Part shown: positions 34,903-45,656 of the stretch, in pieces
How positions within the stretch are numbered: position 1 is the stretch's first letter
Layout: the number at the start of each line of letters is the position of its first letter
NCBI RefSeq assembly: GCF_040712315.1
Contig: NC_134023.1
Coordinates: 18,237,442-18,301,441, forward strand
Source: Castanea sativa
Taxonomy: Eukaryota > Streptophyta > Magnoliopsida > Fagales > Fagaceae
DNA length: 64,000 bases
Reading direction: 5' to 3'
Translations under genes and position numbers: made by a program
Notes under the pieces: generated by a model
Database searches by the model: none
The model's input: only the letters and a program-made list of their open reading frames with translations
Told to the model about the DNA's origin: nothing

Positions 34903-35343
34903 TCATTTTTCCCAATCATGCTTCTTTAGAGCCATTTTCATTTCTGAATTATATACGTATAGTCCATCCTCTTTTGCTATCCAAATGCAACTGTATCCAC
35001 CGCAATCTTGAATTAATTTTAAATCTGTTGAAAATACATTGAAAACAGCATGGAACTTAATTTTGGAGGAGTTAGTGTACCAAAAATTGCAGAAAAAGAG
35101 TGTTGATTCAAAAAAGTTTATGTGAAAGGAGAATTGCCAATTTTCTCCGGGCTGAAGCTTTCTAAGGCCAATATCATCATCTTTAGATTTACAATGATAG
35201 AAAAGCACACTATTGTCAAGGTTGTTGACAATTCGTACAAAGTGCTTATCCAATTTGGGTGTTGATAATGCACTGCATATGCCAAAAGCTAAGACAATGA
35301 TAAGAAAAAAAGAAGATAGTTGGGAAATTGTTCTTTGATTCAT
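34903..35343 (-). CDS. Secreted S1-family protein (plant self-incompatibility protein S1 homologue)
   Basis: 146 codons from the ATG at 35343; an in-frame TTG three codons upstream is not a plausible start. An N-terminal hydrophobic segment (about residues 8-26, SSFFLIIVLAFGICSA) looks like a signal peptide. The mature part has the family's text: FVRIVNNLDNSVLFYHCKSKDDD, then NWQFSFHINFF and LFFCNFW, and a tail with DCGGYSCIW and KEDGLYVYN. Four cysteines (HCKS, FCNF, DCGG, SCIW) fit the usual two disulfides. Length and single exon are normal. A TATA box (TATAAAAA, minus, 35407-35400) lies about 57 bp upstream. S1 itself is a pollen-killing stigma ligand in poppy; most plant homologues are small secreted proteins of unknown role. 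Confidence 0.88.
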   Translation of the reverse strand: MNQRTISQLSSFFLIIVLAFGICSALSTPKLDKHFVRIVNNLDNSVLFYHCKSKDDDIGLRKLQPGENWQFSFHINFFESTLFFCNFWYTNSSKIKFHAVFNVFSTDLKLIQDCGGYSCIWIAKEDGLYVYNSEMKMALKKHDWEK

Positions 35344-35399
35344 TTTTTCCAATGTTTCCGAAAGGTGTTAGGTTGGTTTTGAAATACACATTACTTTAG

Positions 35400-35407
35400 T
35401 TTTTATA
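35400..35407 (-). promoter_or_regulatory. TATA box of the S1-family gene
   Basis: TATAAAAA on the minus strand in context TAGCTATAAAAACT. The inverted pseudogene copy keeps it on plus (TAGCTATAAAAACAG, near 36268-36282). Confidence 0.55.
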
Positions 35408-35531
35408 GCTATACATGTAAACATACACAACCACTATGAGTTTCTGCAAACTAATGAATTAAAGACACACGTATTTCTTAGTAAATGCTTAATTATGAAT
35501 TTTAAAAATGCATTTATTAGGTGGTTGTGTT

Positions 35532-36243
35532 GTTCTTCTTGGCATCCTATTTTGTGATCAAATCAGCCACTTCCTTTCTTTTTTTGGCCCAAACTTTTAC
35601 CTTATAATAAAAATACTTAATTATTGTTTTTTTTTACGAGGGCTTGAAAGTAAATGCGATAAAATTTGTACCATTTCATACTTGGAAAAACTAACATCTC
35701 AATGAAATATCATTTAATACATTTTCTTTCAAATTGAAGTATACTAGCCAATAATGTGCTCAATGCAAGGGAAAATATACTAACCCTTACTTTTCCTTTT
35801 ATTTCATATAGAAATATGGAATTTGATAATTATGGTAGTTATTATAGGGTTGTGTTAATGGGCACCGTAAGGTGCCCGTTAACAACATACTTTGGGTAAA
35901 TTTTTGGATAATTTTTTCAATTTTTGGTAGTCTTTCAGTTTTTGGTAATTTTTTTTTACCTCTTTTGACAATTGTTTTGACAGCTTTTTTTTTTTATTTT
36001 TTTTTATTTTTTATTTTTTTTAAGTGAAACACAAAATAGGAAACCTTAACGAGCACCGCCTGGTACTTGTTAACATTTCCCTTTATTATAATAGTTTTTC
36101 ATATATAATTTATAGATTTTGTTAATTAATGCCCTAAGGGCACACTTTAAAGTGCAATTAATCGTCTATCAATTAATATTTGGGTGAACTATGTATTAGT
36201 ACTTAGTAGAGCATAAAGCTAAAAACAAAGCATGAGTTAGGGA
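35532..36243 (+). repeat. Direct repeat copy 2, carrying a MULE-like insertion
   Basis: Partner of 33112-33745. The extra 235 bp (35847-36081) plus a 9-bp duplication account for most of the length difference. Confidence 0.8.
35847..36081. mobile_element. MULE-like miniature inverted-repeat element, 235 bp
   Basis: Starts GGGTTGTGTTAATGGGCACC and ends (read inward on minus) GGGAAATGTTAACAAGTACC, an imperfect terminal inverted repeat (13 of 20 bases). The flanking 9-bp TSD is GTTATTATA (35838-35846) and TTTATTATA (36082-36090), one mismatch. The sister repeat at 33112-33745 lacks it. Next to the left end lies a near-perfect palindrome (GTTAATGGGCACC and GGTGCCCGTTAAC). No coding capacity. Confidence 0.8.
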
Positions 36244-36249
36244 GTCATA

Positions 36250-37300
36250 TTCTAATTGACATGTATAGCTATAAAAACAGAAGGAACATAAATTTTAAGG
36301 GCAACCCAATACCTTCTCGAAACATTGGAAAAAAAAATTTTGAATAAGAGAACAGTATCCAATTATCATTTTTTTGGCTTGTTATTATCTTAACCTTTGG
36401 CATAAATTCAAAAAAAAAAAAAAAACCTTTGGCATAAGCAATGCATTTACAGTGATATCCAAACTTTCTGAAAAGATCTATGTACGAATTGTCAATGACC
36501 TTCACAATGAAGTGCTTTTCTTCCATTGTAAATCTAAAGATGATGATCTCAGCCTTAGAAATCTTCAATTTGACACATATTAGAAGTTCTCTTTCTTCTA
36601 AGAGTTCTTGGCACAGTGCTCTACTTCTGCAATTTTTGGTACACTAACTCCAATATTAAGTTTCATGCAGTTTTTGATGTATTTGGAGAATCTTTAAAGT
36701 TCTTGAAGGAATGAGGAGCAAATTTTTGTCTTTGGAGAGCAAAAGAGGATGGACTACACTTATTAAATTTTGGAATGTAAATGGCTGTGAAGATGCATGA
36801 TTGGGAAATAGGTGATGAATGATGTATGAAAGAAATCTTGTTGGCTTTGTTGAGTCAAACAGGTAGCCATGCTTAATTTCTTTCCATGCATAGTTAATAA
36901 AAGTGAAATTACTTTTTTCCTGGCCATTTTTTGTTATTTTTCACAAACTTTTGATGTCTCAAATTTTGAAACTCTTACTACATATTTTATTTCAAGATTG
37001 TATAAGTTTTATTGTAAATTATTATATGAATTATGCCATAGGTGCTTGAAGAAATGTACTCACATTGACATGAAATAGGCGTAAACTTTTTTCTTAAACT
37101 TATTTTTTTCCTATGAAATATACAAATTTTCGTTCAAATTCAATGTTCATGGAAATTCAACCGACATTTAACCCGTACTCTGTTAGAAGGCAGATATCAT
37201 GGATCTACAATAAATCAAAAATAGGGGTTCAGATATGGTTCGATTAATCTCATGTATGTACCTAGGAGTTCGAATAATGGTTAAATTATTATTTTTCATA
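36250..37300 (+). repeat. Inverted duplicate of 34430-35420
   Basis: Promoter, gene body and 3' flank match the S1 locus in reverse. The 3' flank pairs ACGGGTTAAATGTTGG (34620s) with the reverse text at 37160-37185, and the block around 34450-34490 with 37255-37295. Arms of roughly 1 kb are separated by about 0.8 kb. Confidence 0.82.
36330..36810 (+). pseudogene. Inverted pseudogene copy of the S1-family gene
   Basis: The plus strand follows the S1 gene at 34903-35343 base for base over long stretches. The signal-peptide region is disrupted by a duplicated CCTTTGGCATAA block with an A15 run (about 36406-36440) and the start codon is lost. The core reads VRIVNDLHNEVLFFHCKSKDDD before a stop at 36581-36583. 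Later stops and frameshifts follow, but CATGATTGGGAAATAG at the end still matches the gene's end. Clearly dead. Confidence 0.87.
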
Positions 37301-37322
37301 TATTTATCATTTATTTCAATTT
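36811..37322. other. 3' flank of the S1 pseudogene, no gene seen
   Basis: AT-rich. It is the inverted copy of the sequence left of the S1 gene and ends at TSD AATTT (37318-37322). Confidence 0.6.
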
Positions 37323-38410
37323 TGAAAACTCAAATTTGTGTTAAAAACACAAGAGCTGTTTAGACTCCTAATTAACAAATTACGGCTAGATTGCTTTTAC
37401 TCTTACTTAATCAAAGTGCGGAAATAAAAGTAAATGTGCACAATGAACTGATATTACTCTAGTGCATAAATATGAACAACAAACAATAATAGTAAAGCAC
37501 AAGAGTAAGGGAAGAGAGATGCAAACACAAGATAACACGCCGATGTGTTATCGAAGAGGAAACCGAAGAACTCGGCGAAAAGCCTCTCTGCCGCTCTCTA
37601 GGCGGTAAATCGATCTACTAGACAATAAGTTGGGATACACAAATAGCAAGAGACCCTCCGAGCCTAATCTACCCAATGTACCTAAGCCCTCCAAGCTCCT
37701 ACTCCAACAAGGCTTCTCGGAACCATGTCTTGTCTAGCTTTCTAGATCCCGCAATACACTTGATTGCATCCGCCAAGCCTCACCGGATTCTTTCGGCAAA
37801 TTCCCAAAGCTTCCTAAGCTCCAAAACTCTCTCTAAACTCTGAAAAAGTATGAGTTGTGTTTGAGTACAAATCTCCTCTCAAGGTATGACAATGGGAGAG
37901 GGAAAGAGAAGAGGCTAGGATGATTTCTCACTAAGGATTAATAGCTCTCTCTCTAAAAGATGGGTGTGTGTGTTGTAGAAAACCTATTTAGGGTTTTTCT
38001 CTTTGAATGACCTTTCAGACTTTTGTGGGTAATGAGGGTATATATAGTATAGGTGAAGGGTAAGAAAGTCACACTTAAAAATCTTCTAGGCAGAAAGTTT
38101 CGTGGGTATCTCGCAAGAATGCCTTACCCGCGAGACACTCGCGAAATTGATAGCCTGGCACGATTCTTTAGCTTCCAGTCATGTGCTTCTCACATGCCCT
38201 TTTCACGGAAACCTTTCTAGCAAACTTCTCGCGAGCTAGTTGCGAAATGCATTGATCTTCAATTAAGTTTGAGTCTTCACCAACTTAATTCTAAACCCAA
38301 TACAGTAAAATCCCACAAAAATACAAGGAAAAAAAAATTAAAGCAAATACAACATTTTTTGTCATGGAATAAAGCCAACATAAAACATAATTGTAAATCA
38401 CAACTTTACA
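37323..38410 (-). mobile_element. Solo Sirevirus-like LTR, 1088 bp (minus)
   Basis: Left end TGAAAACTC, right end CTTTACA; perfect TSD AATTT at 37318-37322 and 38411-38415. It is related to the LTRs of the 8221-32410 element and has the same length as its 3' LTR. On minus it carries TCGCGAG-type words (38109-38148, 38227-38249) upstream of a TATA-like box (about 38047-38039). Confidence 0.93.
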
Positions 38411-38415
38411 AATTT

Positions 38416-39161
38416 GAGATTTTATATTTTTTCACACAAGATTGCACATTTGGAACTATTAATATGGTCATAAATGTTTAAGGATGGCTCTAAAAAAGGA
38501 ATACTAAAATAGCATTGAAATCATAAGTTTGTGTGTGGATTTGTTCATTTTTTAGATCTAGCCTTATGACATTTTTAACCATATTGGTAGTTTTAAATGT
38601 GCATTTTTTTTGTGAGAAAAAGTGTAAACCTTAGATTGAAATATGTGAAAAAATATGTGATACTATGCCAAAAAATAGAACAAAAAAAAAGAGTATCATT
38701 GCACGTGCGAAATGCTGCTCATATTTGGAAGACTGTTTGGGTTTAAGATTACATTCATTGGCATCTTTTCTTATAGGCACTTCACATGTTTTGTGATCTG
38801 ATGTCTATGTGAAAATTTATATGTTCCCTGTCTTTTTTCTTTGTTTTTAATCTATTTGTATCTTGATATTTTAATATGCATAGCCAAGATGAAATTTTTA
38901 TTTTTCCCAATTTTCACACCTACGATTATGCAAGGCATTTTGTTAGTGCTTGTACTCGTATTCTTGGACTTGAGTGTTGAATAAGGATAACAAATGTCTT
39001 TTTCACTCATTGATTTGGAGCTTACAGAGCCATTAGATTAAGGATACTATATGCTGGATTATGGTTGAGAATATTTCTTCCAAGTTCACATGAAAATGAA
39101 TTAAAATTAACTAATTCGAAGGGGGGGGGGGGGGGGAAGAACTAAGTTGAAAGAGAGAGGG
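38416..39161. other. Intergenic, no gene seen
   Basis: AT-rich sequence with no recognised coding text; a run of 16 G (39121-39136) lies near the right end, followed by the left TSD of the fold-back element. Confidence 0.6.
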
Positions 39162-39170
39162 GAGAAAATT

Positions 39171-39560
39171 GGGCCAAAATGGGCAAATTCCCTTTACGCG
39201 CAAAAAAAAAAACAGCATTATGCCCACTTTCTCAAACTAATTAGGGAAATGCACCTCTTTTGAAACTTGATTTTCTCAAAATCAAGTTAAGCCCTATAGT
39301 GGCGTTTTAAGGAGCCTATAGTGGCATTTTGAAACTTGAGCTCCATGAGCTCGAGTTATAGGTAAAAAAAAACTTGCATGGAACTCAAGTTCATGGAGCT
39401 TGAGTTACAAAACGCCGCTATAGGGCTCTAGAATTTTTTTTTTTAACCTTGATTTTAAGAAAATTGAGTTTCAAAAGAGGGGCATTTCCCTAATTAGTTT
39501 GGGTAAGGGGGCATTTGCCCATTTTGTTTTGCGCAAACTGGGCATTTGCCCATTTTTGCC
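39171..39560. mobile_element. Fold-back (MULE-type) element, 390 bp, long inverted arms
   Basis: Two arms of about 170-190 bp are inverted copies. The left arm starts GGGCCAAAATGGGCAAA; the right arm, read on minus, starts GGCAAAAATGGGCAAATG. Both contain CAAACTAATTAGGGAAATGC and CCTCTTTTGAAACT. A perfect 9-bp TSD GAGAAAATT lies at 39162-39170 and 39561-39569. The centre holds TGAGCTCCATGAGCTCGAG and its complement, so a transcript would form a long hairpin. No coding capacity. Confidence 0.9.
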
Positions 39561-39609
39561 GAGAAAATTTGTCTAATTTCTATAATGATGAAATGATATT
39601 GATTACAGG

Positions 39610-40236
39610 TGTAACACCCCAAGTTTTTCTCTAATATGTGTATATTTTTAGTGAGAGTATTTTTGTAAAATTTCCAACAAGATATTTCTTATGGACCCCC
39701 ATCTATCACCACACGTGAAACCCACCCACTTCCCCCCCCCCCCTCTTTTCATTCTCATGGCTACTCTCTCCCTCCTTTCTCTTATTCCCTCTTCTTCTCC
39801 CTCCCTTGAGACCGAATCTTCAAGCCCCATGTCACCCTCATCATTTTTACTTTCTCAAATCAAGACCTCCAAGAAAGTGAGGAGTTCTCTTCATTAGGCT
39901 TTAGGGCGTTAGGTTTGATTTTTGAGAAAATCCTTTCCGATTTATGGAGACAAATTTGATAGTGTAATTTTTGTAGTCGGCCTTGTTATTAATAGGCTTG
40001 ATACTTGTGTTTCTAGGTTCCAAGGTACTTGGTGATGGAACTAGTAACTTGATTGGTTAAATGTGGTGCCCGGTTGAGGTAGATTTGGAATGGACTGCTG
40101 AGGTAAGTAGCTTTTTCATGGAATTTTTGGAAAATAATCATATTGCATAAATATTGTTTTTGGGTTGGACACACTTTTGGAAACTACCTATGGAAACTAT
40201 ATTTTCCTAAAAGCTATTGTGTCGTAACCTTAATAC

Positions 40237-40270
<34 letters not shown>

Positions 40271-41632
40271 GAAAATGCATTATATTTGGTATTACGTTTG
40301 GGAAATGCATGAATTGTTGACATGGAAAACATGAGCATCTTTTATTTAATCTTTGTTAAGGAAATTATGGATTTTATGGTTTATTAGAAAATCTAAAGAT
40401 GCTTATCTTGTCTTGTTATTGAGAAATTGATATAAAATCTTTTTGACAAGAATAAATTGAAAACCTTACAAACCTTGTGGAAGTTAGATTATTTAAGGTT
40501 TTCTTGAAATTACCTAGATATAAACTATGTATTTGAAAATAATGTAACCTGTGAGTTTTATGGGGTTTTAACACCATGCCATGTGTGATTTCTCGGTGAT
40601 CACCCGATTTGGTTTCTGTAGTCTTTGTGATAACGAAATTAAATCTAGGTCAGTGCCTTTTTACTTTGGATGACACGTTCTTCCCTATTGCCCATGGGGG
40701 GAAGAGGTTCATTGATTGTGTGTGGGTGAGGCTACTGCCCATGGGGCCAAGAGACCACATGCAAGAGAGGTCCTATTTGATATTCTCTCTCTATTGCCCA
40801 TGGGGGGAGAGAAAAAACCTTGAGGGTATGGATGAGGTTATTGTCCATGGAACCAAGAGTCTGCATACCAGAGAGGAAAATATCATGCCAGCTGTGAATG
40901 GGTGGGTCCCCTGACCGTTCTATATGGTAGTGTGGTATATTTGTGATAATTTACTATATGTTAGACTTTATGACTTTGAAAATTATATTGTTAGTGCTCA
41001 CACAATGTAGGTTATGGTATATAGTTTCAATATACATTGAGAAATTTTGTGTTTCATTACTTAATCATTCTTGCCATATTATTATTATTGAAGATGAAAC
41101 TTGCATTTCCCCCCACCCCTATTAATTATGCTACTTATTGGGTTTTAGCTCATCCCAATCTCCAACAGTTTTTCAGATAGATTAGCTACACATCGGGCAT
41201 GAAGCTTAATTTATTGGTGGTGATTGGGATACTATATTAAATTGGGAGATTTGGCCATTAATGGTTGATGACTCAATCTTGCAAAGTTCAACAAGATCAT
41301 AATTAATTCTATTGGAGGTTGGATACTTGAGGTCTGTTAGCCTTGGGTGTGGTATGCCTAGATTTTCTGTTAAGGTTGCATACCTTAGAGAGGATTGTGA
41401 CTTTGTGTTTATAGAATTTGGAGCGTTAGATTATTAAGTGTATTTGGAGACACATGATTTGTAGTTTGTATTGCTTGTAAATGTTTCATAGAGCTCTGAC
41501 TTGTATTGTGGAGAGATCAATATATTTATTTACTTCATCAATGGAAATAAAAAATAAAATAAAAATTCCATACAGGTTCTCTTGAAGGCTCGGTTTTTCA
41601 TGCTTTGGAGTCTTTTGGTTTATGGCGTGACA
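39610..41632 (+). mobile_element. Solo LTR of a Del/Tekay-like gypsy element, 2023 bp
   Basis: Starts TGTAACACCCC and ends GGCGTGACA. Flanks ACAGG (39605-39609) and ACAAG (41633-41637) are a 5-bp TSD with one change. It contains imperfect repeats around TTGCCCATGGGG (40689, 40735, 40792, 40840). The start, length and CCCATGG repeats are features I associate with Del/Tekay chromovirus LTRs; the lineage is inference. Short ORFs inside are not genes. Confidence 0.85.
40233..40270 (+). repeat. (TACA)n(TA)n microsatellite
   Basis: Four TACA-like units followed by about 12 TA units inside the solo LTR. Confidence 0.9.
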
Positions 41633-41637
41633 ACAAG

Positions 41638-41902
41638 CACTAATACAAATTACTTGCAAGACTGTCCAAAAGCAAAATAATCAACTAGCAACTTATTTAT
41701 ACGAGTTACTTGCAAGACTTATTGGCTAAAACAACCAACTAAAAACTTGTATGTTGTATCTAATTCGGCTTCATTTCTTGAATACTTCTAGCCATCTTAA
41801 CTAACTTGGCTGTACTTCTTGCAATCTTACAACCAACTAACCAATCTTGAAACCAACAAATAGAATGCTTCTTGATTCTTTGCAAGAATTACACCCATAC
41901 TA
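41638..41902. other. 3' flank of the F-box-associated pseudogene
   Basis: No ORF of note; two related copies of an ACTTGCAAGACT block (41653, 41708). Confidence 0.5.
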
Positions 41903-42998
41903 CTATACATCTGGGCTCTTCTGCTTGCACCCATTTGATATACTGTCAAGAGTATCATCAACAATAGAAACTACTTGGTATGAATGGCAAGGGGGGAGGT
42001 CATGAATTCTTACCTTGTAGATTTCCATCGAATCTGCACTATAAACATACAAACTCTCTGGCAGATATTGCAACTCGATCAAAATGTTATGATTTGGCAG
42101 TAGACATAGAGGCCGAATAGGTCCTATCAAACGTTCAAAAGGCATCACGGTGTATTCTTTAATGCAAGACTCCTTTACACCATAAATTTTCATTGACCAT
42201 ATGTCATTATAATCAACCAAACTGAGACACCTTCCCAGCACTGCAATGTGGCAATCTTTCCCATCCAGTCTAGATTTACATTTACTTGGAATTGGAATAT
42301 GGTGAAAATTTTCGGACTCCAAATCGAATGAAACTATAATTGTGGAACCATCTTTCTTATCTTGGCCTAACCAATGTAGTCTTCCATTAAACGAAGCTGC
42401 ATAGGGTTGCATCCGAAGCAAGAACAGGTTCTTTTTGTTGATCATCCACATGGGTCTCCCTAGAGTGAACACCTCAATATGTTGTTCCTAACCCGTAGGC
42501 TGATTTTGTGCCACTATTCTGACCACCTTGTAGTCATTGGTTCCAGGATGGAAACCAAACCCAAAAGCCAACCTACTTTCATTAGTCATGGCGGGCCGTG
42601 AAGGAAACCCGTCAAAACTTGCTGCGTGAATATAGTACATGAAAAAGTTGTGTTCCACAACTTGATCCTTTACTTCAACATAGGAAAAGAACAAGACCCC
42701 ACGGCAGTACAGAAAACTAGTAAACTTCTTGCTATATTCCAAGGGCATGTTGATATATTTAAGAAAAGCACTTGTGCTTTATTATTTGAGGGTTCTTTGA
42801 CATCGCTCAAACAAAAATCACAATGATAAAGTTGGTCTTGGTGATGAAGGTGAGAAGGGGAATCATTTGACCAAAGAAGGATGAGGGGACAGGTGTAGGA
42901 TTGAATAGAAGCTGGTTGAGAATAATCCATAGTATTTGTTTTTGATGAATGGTGCTATATTCTGTAGGGAGATCAAGAAGCAGAAAGTTATTGTAAAG
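41903..42998 (-). pseudogene. F-box-associated domain protein, truncated and broken
   Basis: On minus, three pieces join as one F-box-associated interaction domain. The first (from 42930) has LYHCDFCLSDVKEP and TCPWNIA; after a frameshift near 42715 follows GVLFFSYVEVKDQVVEHNFF and GFGFHPGTNDYKVVRIVA. A single in-frame TAG (42490-42488) precedes FTLGRPMW, AASFNGRLHWLGQDKKDGS and FDLESENFHHIPIP. The N-terminal F-box that would recruit the SCF ubiquitin ligase is absent, because the coding text stops at 42998, exactly where a gypsy LTR begins. It once encoded a substrate adaptor; it is now a pseudogene. Confidence 0.85.
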
Positions 42999-43770
42999 TG
43001 ATGATGCCAAAAATTGTTAGTTAGTCACACGGTCCTCACGTCCTCAAGACAACACCTGCACAATACAGAAAAAGAAGACCTCAAGAAAGTACTGGTGTAG
43101 TATCGACCAAATACCCTCTGAAGGTTAAGTCAGAGAACTTTCACAACTCTAAAGTGCCAGAGTTGGGGAGAATTATGCGTACCTTGATTTTTGAAGACTT
43201 TGGGTTTTTATAGTAGTGTAGAACCTACTTTTGGTTTCTTGGCCAAGAGGAATATTTCCTTGTAGAGAAAATCTTCGTAAATGCACGTATTTTACGAGAT
43301 TCTTTCCATAAAGAGATTCTGTTGACTAGGGTTAACCGTGAAGCTCAAGTCATTTCCATTTGAGGTTTCTTAAGGACCAATTAAACCATGTAGGTGTCAT
43401 GTGGCTTTGCCATCATCCACTTTGTATCCGTCTACTTGCTCGCCCGTCCACTACAGGTAATCTGTCCACCTACAACATCCATCGTCGTGTTGCTTCCTTT
43501 CTTTGTTTGTTAATCTGGTAAGTTACCCATGGTAGGCTCTGTAAAATCTAACCGTCTACCTTAACTTTATCCTCTTTAGTTGCCCTCTCACTCTATGGGT
43601 CCATCGCCACATTTCCTAGACGGACCGTTAGAGTAACGCTTAACACAACCTTTAGGAAATGTATCTTAATTTGACAAGCTAGCCTAGTGCTATTAATGCA
43701 GTAAGGGCACATGACATGTTTTTAGTGGTTAATTGCTCGTATCGATGCATCCTTTTGTCTTCTGTGCCAT

Positions 43771-43773
<3 letters not shown>

Positions 43774-43859
<86 letters not shown>
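43774..43859 (+). repeat. (CT)28(AT)15 microsatellite
   Basis: Uninterrupted CT run followed by an AT run, about 300 bp upstream of the antisense-gene relic. Overlapping ORFs encode only Ser-Leu or Arg-Glu and Tyr-Ile repeats and are rejected. Confidence 0.97.
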
Positions 43860-43861
<2 letters not shown>

Positions 43862-44156
43862 ATTGCTTCCCCTTTCATTTTTACTTTCCATAACAAATTT
43901 TTAGAGCCAGAGTGCTATTGTTCGCTTTCATCTCAACTGCGTTCTCTCCGTCACTTTTTGGTGACCGTTCTCCTACTGAGCTCGTCTGCTACGCTATGCT
44001 GGTAGCTTTTTCATATCATCCAATTGGTAAGCATTCGTTGCCTTATACTGTGTTCTCTTTTTGCCTTTCATTTTTTTAAAAATATTTCTTACTTATTGTT
44101 TGCGTAGACTTGTAGAGTCTTAGGGATTTAATCGTCACATGTAGGTGATAGATGTC

Positions 44157-45656
44157 ATGGAGGTGTCGAGTGATCAATCGTGGGTCCATGAAGGAGCAGG
44201 CTACGATGAGATGTATTCGTTTGGTCATGATGACCTCGACACCTCTCCTAAAGAAAGGGATTTGTTTGCTAGTTTTCCTTTGGAGGAGGATAAGGACGTG
44301 GATGTAGACATGGTTGGATCAGAGGGAGGTACAGGAGGTGACTCCAGTAGTTCAGATGTAGTCTACGTTGATCCTCCTGTCCAGTACATTGTGGGTCCGG
44401 ATGGTCTTAGGGAGTTCATCCTCCTTCCATTGTGGACGATAAACAATTTTAATTCTACTTTCAAGAAGAAACATTTCGAGACACTTAGGGAGAGGTACCA
44501 GATCCCTAACAGCATACCCATCTGTTTACCTTTTAAATCTAAAAAATGCTACTACAAGGGTGTCGAGGACGTCAGGGTATATGAGAAGATGTTTAAAGTG
44601 GGACTTCGGTTCCCTTTAAGTGCTCTTCACCATTGTCTTCTTCAATACCTTGAGCTTACTATCACCTAAATCTCTCTGAATGCTTGGAGAGTCTTCCTTG
44701 ACGTTGAAGTTCTATATAGAGCCTTAAGTGATGGGGAGTGAAGGATGATGGTGGAAGAGTTCTTCCACTGCTACCGTCCGATAGAAATCACCCAGTCCAA
44801 AGGTATGTACAACTTCCTACCGAGGAAGCTTGTACTTAGGCTAGTGTGTGACACTCCCGATTCTAACAAAAATTGGAAGAGTCGTTACTTCTTCATTTAG
44901 GGTGACGACTAGATGTGTCACCTCTAGTAAGTGTCTGTCTGGTTTAAATTTTGTCTCTTATTTATTGTTGTTGATCTAACCGTTCCCTTGTTTGCAGCTC
45001 GAGACCGTCTAGAAGTGTCCTTGGAGTAGTGGAGCTTTTCGGAGAAAATTTTTGCGATTAAGTTAAAGAAGAGGGTGTGGGCTAAGCTCGTCACCTTGGG
45101 CACGATCCATTGGTACTGTGACAGTCCCGAACCTTCCGAAGCTGCCCGTCGCTATGACAGCCAGGCACACAAACGTAAATCGCTCTTTATAGTATTTTCT
45201 TTCTACTTGTAATTTTCCTAACCCTTTCTTTTCATTCATCTTGATGTAGAAATGGAGGAGGGTAGGAGGAGGGCTTACAAAAAGTAGCAGGCTACTGTAA
45301 AGAAGAAATAGGAGGGCACCTTGCCTCCTAAGGCTGCCGCCCAAGTCCCTTTGTTAATAAAGAAGAGACCGCCGGAGAAGTCTAACTGTCCCCTTATGAA
45401 GCCCGAGGTGGCGGAGTCAACTGTCGGGGTAAAAGCTGAAACAGAGAAGACTGCTACTCTGCCCGGTCCGGGGAAGGGCAAGGGTTTAATGACAGGTCAG
45501 GCCCTCGTCGCCTAAAAGCCACCCGTCCTCCTCCGCGAGGACCCTCAATACGCCCTCGAGCAGCTGTCATCCATCATCAAAGCTGATGATTACAAGGACT
45601 TGAGCAGTCATGCAACAGAGGCGATGGGGGAGACGGGTCTCTTCAGCATCACACAG
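44157..45656 (+). pseudogene. Antisense-ORF relic of the Tat-type element, cut short
   Basis: Homologous to the antisense gene at 26088-28240. ATG at 44157; acidic N-terminus; core LRERYQIPN, VGLRFPLSALHHCLLQ, then after a stop NAWRVFLDVEVLY and FFHCYRPIEITQSKGMYNF. Likely exons are 44157-44926, 44998-45174 and 45250-45656, bounded by GTAAGT/GTAAAT donors and TTTGCAG/GATGTAG acceptors; the third encodes a Lys/Pro-rich stretch (PLLIKKRPPEKS). Several stops. The rest of the gene is displaced by the LTR at 45731. Function unknown. Confidence 0.78.

Noticed and set aside
35349..35352. Earlier TTG start for the S1-family gene
   Set aside because: Plant genes rarely start at TTG, and an ATG follows three codons later directly ahead of the signal peptide.
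40609..40914. 101-codon ORF in the 2-kb solo LTR
   Set aside because: It is formed by the imperfect CCCATGGGG repeats; no family recognised and it lies within an LTR bounded by TSDs.
43679..44005. ORFs with Ser-Leu, Arg-Glu and Tyr-Ile repeats
   Set aside because: They read through the (CT)28(AT)15 microsatellite on both strands.
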